From assembly GCA_016712315.1 (NCBI GenBank), contig JADJRG010000002.1, positions 1-22,802 on the forward strand: a stretch of 22,802 nt of DNA, given 5' to 3'. Of this stretch, positions 18,278 to 22,802 are shown in pieces. The first letter of the stretch is position 1, and the number at the start of each line of letters is the position of its first letter. The position numbers and the translations under genes were made by a program. The notes under the pieces are model-generated. The model searched no databases, was not told the DNA's origin, and worked only from the letters and a program-made list of their open reading frames with translations. Source of the stretch: Nannocystis sp. GTDB taxonomy: Bacteria > Myxococcota_A > Polyangia > Nannocystales > Nannocystaceae.

Positions 18278-20430
18278 ATGCGTCACACTCAAACCGCTCA
18301 ACAGACACAGCTCCGCTCGTACGTGCGTCGCAGCGGGCTCATCGCCCCCCTCGCCCTCCTGCTCGCGGTCGGCTGCTCAGGCGATGACGGCGCCAGCAGC
18401 GACACCAGCCCGACCTCCACGCTCGGCAGCACCTCTGCCTCGGCCACCAGCGAGGGGACCGACACCACCGCCGATCCCACCGTCGACACCGACACCACCA
18501 AGGGCGGCGGCACCGACAGCGTCGGCGAGAGCGAGACGATCGGCTCCACCACGGATACTACCGCCGCCACCGACACGGACGCGACCACCGGCAACACCAC
18601 CACCGACGGCGGCGACGGCGTCGTCATCGACGTCAAGATCGACCCCCTGGACCCGATCGTCATCGTCAAGGACGGCGTGATCCCGCCGGCGCTCCAGTTC
18701 ACCGCCATCGGCATCACCGACAAGGGCGTCGAGGTCCCGGTCACTGGCTCGTGGAAGTACGACCGCCCCGACCTCGCCACCATCGGCGGCGGAGCGGCGA
18801 GTTCACGGCCACCGGCCTGCTCGGCGGCGTCGGCCTCGTCACCTTCGACTCGCAGGGCCTCAGCGCCTCGACCAACGCGACCGTCAAGCTCTACTTCACC
18901 GACGACCCCGGCGTCGACCCGGGATCAAGGACGCCTTCGACGGCGCCTTCTGAGCCTGACCCCGCGATGACACTCCTCTATCCCTACGACAAGACCGTCT
19001 TCCCCCGCGGCCTCGTCGGCCCGCGGATCCAGTGGAACGGCGGCGGCGCCAACGATCTCTATTATGTGCACGTCGTCGCCGAGACCTTTGAGTTCGAGGG
19101 TTGGAAGGCCGTGCCGCCGCCCTCGCGCTACGACTTCCCGCTGCTCCCGAATGACGTCTGGCTGAAGCTCACCGCCTCCACCGACGGCGATGTGAAGTTC
19201 GACATCCAGCGCTACGACGGCAACAAGGCCTACCTCGCCAAGACCCAGACCTGGACGATCGCCCCCGCCGACCTCGCCGGCACTGTTTATTATTGGGAGG
19301 TCAACAACGGCAACATCGTCCGCCTGCCCGTCGGCGCCAGCAACCCCGAGAATTTCATCAAGAAGGACGGCAACACCCAGTGCCTCGCCTGCCACAGCGT
19401 CTCGCGCGACGGCTCGCGGATCGCCGCCGCCGCGCAAGGCGGCTGGAGCCCCTGGACCACCATCAACTCGGCCACCGGCGACATCCTCCACTACTCCGCC
19501 ACCGCATCTGGCTTTCAGGCCATCTCGCCCAACGGCTCGCACACCTCTGGGGTCAGTCGGACGGCGCCGGCCCGCTCAAGCTCACCGCCTTCAACAGCAA
19601 CGCCGTGCTCGCCCAGCTCAGCGCCCCGGGCGCCTACCCGTCCACCCCGCCTGGTCGGGTGACGGCCAGATCGCCTTCGGCCAGCGCCTCAACGGCAACT
19701 GGCTCGACTTCACCGCCTCGAGCCTCTGGATCACCAAGGTCGACCTCGACAACCCCAGCTTCAGCGAGACCAAGAAGATCGTCGACTCCGCGGGCGGCCT
19801 GCCCACGGTCACCTACCCGACCTTCAGCCCCGACAACAAGTGGATCTCCTACTACCGCGGCAACCAGGCCCGCACCCGCGCCGCCGTCGCGGAGGTCTGG
19901 ATGACCAAGACCGACGGCTCCGCCCAGGTCCGCCTCGACAACGCCAACGGCAAGGGGATCATCGAGATCGGCCAGGACCAGACCACCTACGAGCCCACCT
20001 TCCTCCCTGTCGCCGTCGGCGGCTACTTTTGGCTGATCGTCGGCTCCGAGCGCAAGTACGGCAACACCCTCACCGACACCAACCCCAACAGCCGCCGCAA
20101 GCAGCTCTGGGTCGCCGCCATCGACCCCAACGCCCCCGACGGCGTCGATCCCTCGCACCCGCCCTTCTGGCTCCCGGGACAGGAGCTCAACAACTCCAAC
20201 ATGCGCGGCGAGTGGGCGCTCTCCCCCTGCAAAGAGGTCGGAGAGGGCTGCAAGGGCGGCTTTGAGTGCTGCGACGGCTTCTGCTACGACAACAACAACG
20301 ACGGCCAGCTCGAGTGCGGCGAGCCGATGGGCTGCTCGCACCTCGGCGACGCCTGCGAGGTCGACGCCGCCTGCTGCGAGGGCGAGGTCTGACCTGCATC
20401 GGCGGCTACTGCTCGATCACCCCGGGCTGA
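18278..20430 (+). CDS. CxxCH lipoprotein with beta-propeller-like (PD40/TolB) region, frameshifted
   Basis: ATG 18278 opens a signal peptide (RRSGLIAPLALLLAVGC lipobox) followed by about 75 residues of Thr/Ser/Asp/Gly linker. Next comes a beta-rich Ig-like segment (VIDVKIDPLDPIVIVKDGVI, ALQFTAIGITDKG, FTATGLLGGVGLVTF). A second domain begins TLLYPYDKTVFPRGL and continues through IQWNGGGANDLYYVHVV. A single heme c motif, CLACH (19381-19395), is followed at once by SVSRDGSRIAAAAQGG and later YPTFSPDNKWISYYRG, typical PD40/TolB propeller blades. The C-terminus is Cys-rich (GFECCDGFC, CEVDAACCEG) and ends after a last indel at TGA 20428-20430. Indels occur near 18790, 18930, 19545, 19640 and 20390. 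About 715 residues, extracytoplasmic. GGAGG lies 13 bp before the start. The 3' end overlaps prmC by 14 bp in convergent orientation. Confidence 0.75.
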
Positions 20431-21316
20431 GCCCCGCCACCACCCGCTCGATCTGCGCGTAGTCGCGGCGTACCGCGCACTCGCGGTAGCCGCGGCCCGC
20501 CAGCGCCGCCAGCACCGCGGGCGCCTGCCCGGCCCCGACCTCCAAAAGAGCCGCCCGGAGCCGCGCAGAACCCCAGGCGCCGCGCAGGCGTCGATCAGGC
20601 GCACGATCAACCGCAGGCCGTCCGCGCCGCCGTCGAGCGCCGCGTGCGGCTCGAAGTCGCGAACCTCCGGATCCAGCCCTGCCAGCTCCTGCGTCGGGAT
20701 GTAGGGCAAGTTCGCGAGCACCGCGTCAAAACCACCGGCAGGCGGCGTCAGCCCTGCGAGTAAGTCGGAGCGCACACACTCGATCGCCGCCCCCAAGCGC
20801 TCCGCGTTCGCCAGCGCCACCGCCAACGCGTCCTCCGACCGGTCCACCGCGATCACCCGCGCCGCCGGCCGCGCCCTCGCGATCGCCAGCGCGATCGCCC
20901 CGAGCCCGTGCCCACGTCCACCACCGTCAGCCCGTCGCCCGGGCTCGGCAGCAGCTCGATCGCCCAATCCACCAGGTGCTCCGTCTCCGGGCCGCGGCAC
21001 CAGCACCCGCCCGTCCACCGCCAGCTCCAAGTCCAGCGCGTGAAACCCCCGTCGACCCACGATGTACGCCACCGGCTCGCGGCTCAGTCGGCGCCGCACC
21101 AGCTCTCGCAGCGGCGCCCGCTCCGCCTCCCCGATCAGCGCGTCGTGCCGCAGGTACAGCTCCATGCGTGTACACCCGAGCGCGTGCGCGAGCAGGTGCT
21201 GCGCGTCCACCCTCGCCTCCTCGATCCCCGCCTTTAAAAACCGCTCTGTCGTCCACGCGAGGAGCTCGCCGACGGTCCACGCCTGGCCGCGGCTCGGGTC
21301 GAGGTGCTGCTGGCAC
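20417..21316 (-). CDS. prmC: Peptide chain release factor N5-glutamine methyltransferase (PrmC/HemK), frameshifted
   Basis: PrmC methylates the GGQ glutamine of RF1/RF2 using SAM. The N-terminal helical domain reads WTVGELLAWTTERFLKAGIE, ARVDAQHLLAHALG, RREPVAYI-type (RLSREPVAYIVGRRGF) and VLVPRP followed by ETEHLVDWAIELL, all diagnostic. The SAM motif VVDVGTGSGAIALA is recovered across an indel near 20900, followed by ARVIAVDRSEDALAVALANA. The catalytic motif reads ANLPYIP (20712-20701) instead of the commoner NPPYI; NLPY occurs in some PrmC lineages. GGADGLRLIVRLI and, after an indel near 20555, LEVGAGQAPAVLAAL complete the domain. TGA at 20419-20417. The start is uncertain: GTG 21316 with one indel gives about 298 residues, the family length. 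It is divergent from the M28 gene with a 50-bp gap. Confidence 0.88.
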
Positions 21317-21366
21317 GGCCGTAGAGTGAGCGATCCCGCGAGGCGAAGGGAAGGCCCTGCGATACC

Positions 21367-22802
21367 ATGCGCACGACCATGCCCAGCCCGCTCGCACCGT
21401 CATCGCGCACGATCATCACGATGCTGCTCGCGCCGCTGATCACGGGCCTGCTCGGCCTGCTCGCCGCCCAACCGCCGCCGCCCCGCCCCGCCGACGCCCC
21501 GCCCTCCCAGCTCTCCGCCGAGCGCGTCCGCGATCGCCTCATCGATCTGCTCGGACCCGAGAGCCCCCCGCACCCTGTCGGCAGCCCCGCCAACGATCGT
21601 GTACGCGAGCGCCTCATCGCCCAGCTCCCGCGCCCTCGGCCTCGAACCCACGCGCCAACGCGCCTTCATCTGCGCCGAGCAGGGCAGCTGCGCCTGGGTC
21701 GAGAACCTCATCGTCCGGATCGAAGGCGCCTCGGATCGAGGAGCACAGCGCCCCGCCGTCGCCCTGCTCGCCCACTACGACTCTGTAGGAGCCGGCCCCG
21801 GCGCCGCCGACGACAGCCACGGCGTCGCCCCTCCTCCTCGAATTCTGCGGATCTTGGCGCCCCAGGCCCCCACGCCCGCCCCTTGCTGGCGATCTTCACC
21901 GACGGCGAAGAGCTCGCCCTGCTCGGCGCCCGCGCGCTCTTTTAGAGGGCGGCGAGCGGCCCTCACCAAGGACCAGGCTCGGCGTCGTGCTCAACGTCGA
22001 GGCCCGCGGCACCACCGGCGTCTCGCGCATGTTCGAGAGCAGCCGCGGCGCCGCCTTGATCGCCGCCTTCGCCGCCGGGGCGCCGCGCCCCAGCGCCACC
22101 TCCCTCGCCGTCGAGATCTATCGAAGAATGCCCAACGACACCGACCTCTCCGTCTTCTTGGGCGAAGGCGTCCCTGGCCTCAACTTCGGCTTCATCGGCG
22201 GCGTCGCCCGCTATCACACCCCGCGCGACGACCTCGCCCACCTCGACCTCCGCAGCGTGCAACAACAAGGCGACGCCCCGCTCAGGGCCGCCCGCGCCCT
22301 GCTCGCCGCCGACTCCTCCCTCGCGCCCGCGGGCGCACCTGGCCTACACCGACCTCGGCGGCCGCCTCCTCCTCCGCTGGCCCGCCCCGCTCAGCCCGCT
22401 GCTCGCCGCGGCCGCCCTCCTCGCGCTCCTCTTCGCCGCCCGCCGCGCGTCTTCCCCGAGCGACATGTCTCTCAAAACATGTCTTTTATCACTATTGACT
22501 AACCCTGCTCGTCCTCCTCGCGGGGTCCTCGGCGGCGTCGCCGCGGAGCGCGCCCTCAACGCCCTCCGCCGGCGCCGCCGATCCGTCTCCCAACGCCTCC
22601 CTCGCCGCCGCCCTCACCCCTCGCTCTAGGCGCGTCGCTGTGCGCCCTCCTCCTCCTCGCCCCACCTCAACTCGCCGCGTCGGCGCCGCCGCCAAGCGAT
22701 CAGCGCCTGGACCTTGTGGGGCCTGCTCACCCTCGCCCTCGCCTCGCCGCGCCCACAGCGCTCCCGGCTGGCTCCCCACTCCTGCTCGCCGCCCTGCTCC
22801 TC
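21367..22802 (+). CDS. M28-family metallopeptidase with C-terminal membrane region (partial at window end), frameshifted
   Basis: ATG 21367 (or 21379) opens an N-terminal membrane anchor (IITMLLAPLITGLLGLLA). The peptidase domain follows: SAERVRDRLIDLLGPESPPH, PVGSPANDRVRERLIA, then ALLAHYDSVGAGPGAADDSHGVA, carrying the His and bridging Asp zinc ligands. FTDGEELALLGARAL has the Glu-Glu pair (general base plus ligand). LNVEARGTTGVSRMFES gives the next ligand region and GGVARYHTPRDD the final His. All expected M28 zinc residues are visible, so it should be an active aminopeptidase-type enzyme facing the periplasm. From about 22370 hydrophobic segments (LSPLLAAAALLALLFAA and later AWTLWGLLTLALA) indicate a multi-TM C-terminal half that runs off the window. 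Indels occur near 21620, 21830, 21880, 21945, 22325 and beyond. An unusual AT-rich 40-bp block interrupts it at 22461-22500. Confidence 0.8.

Overview
The window is very G+C-rich, gene-dense chromosomal DNA. It most resembles a myxobacterium (Myxococcota), probably of the Nannocystis/Plesiocystis kind. The evidence is a TPR-fused Ser/Thr kinase, a lipoprotein with the 'myxo' CGDG...CDDGN disulfide repeat, several lipoproteins with long acidic Ser/Thr/Gly linkers after the lipid-anchored Cys, and exported DUF1501 and CxxCH proteins. This placement is inference; there is no rRNA or other phylogenetic marker here. Most genes are broken by one or a few single-base frameshifts although the family match continues in the next frame. 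I read this mainly as unpolished long-read assembly error, so gene ends are more reliable than the number of 'pseudogenes' suggests.

Layout. 1-1044 (+): tail of a SHOCT-domain protein, a strong terminator, then a dethiobiotin synthetase gene (bioD). 1039-1448 (-): a small Cys/His zinc-ribbon-like gene. About 1582-4185 (+): a transmembrane Ser/Thr kinase with a TPR-like sensor region. 4231-5573 (-): an unrecognised membrane protein and a class I methyltransferase. 5680-6676 (+): a flippase-like membrane protein. 6816-9934 (-): a PH-like protein, a two-TM unknown, and a serine carboxypeptidase (S10) lipoprotein. 10114-11460 (+): the Cys-rich repeat lipoprotein. 11486-16148 (-): a tightly packed trio of an exported lipoprotein, a Tat-exported DUF1501 protein and a CxxCH lipoprotein. 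16311-18063 (+): panB-panC. 18078-18158: three tandem 27-bp repeats. 18278-20430 (+): a CxxCH/beta-propeller lipoprotein. 20417-21316 (-): prmC. 21367 to the window end (+): an M28 peptidase, cut by the edge.

How the genes fit together. Housekeeping biosynthesis (biotin, pantothenate, release-factor methylation) is interleaved with a large share of exported proteins: at least five lipoproteins, one Tat substrate, two peptidases and two proteins with a single CxxCH motif. The most system-like unit is the trio at 11486-16148, with an 11-bp gap and an ATGA overlap between its genes. DUF1501 proteins are commonly encoded beside large CxxCH partners in myxobacteria and planctomycetes, so the trio probably makes a periplasmic or outer-membrane complex; its substrate is unknown.

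No tRNA, rRNA, CRISPR array, transposase or phage gene was seen. No stretch over about 300 bases lacks a gene. The largest gaps are 7867-8086 (AT-rich with palindromes), 18064-18277 (27-bp repeats), 9935-10113 (divergent promoter region), 16149-16310 (AT-rich with a palindrome), 178-327 (terminator) and 6677-6815 (hairpin).
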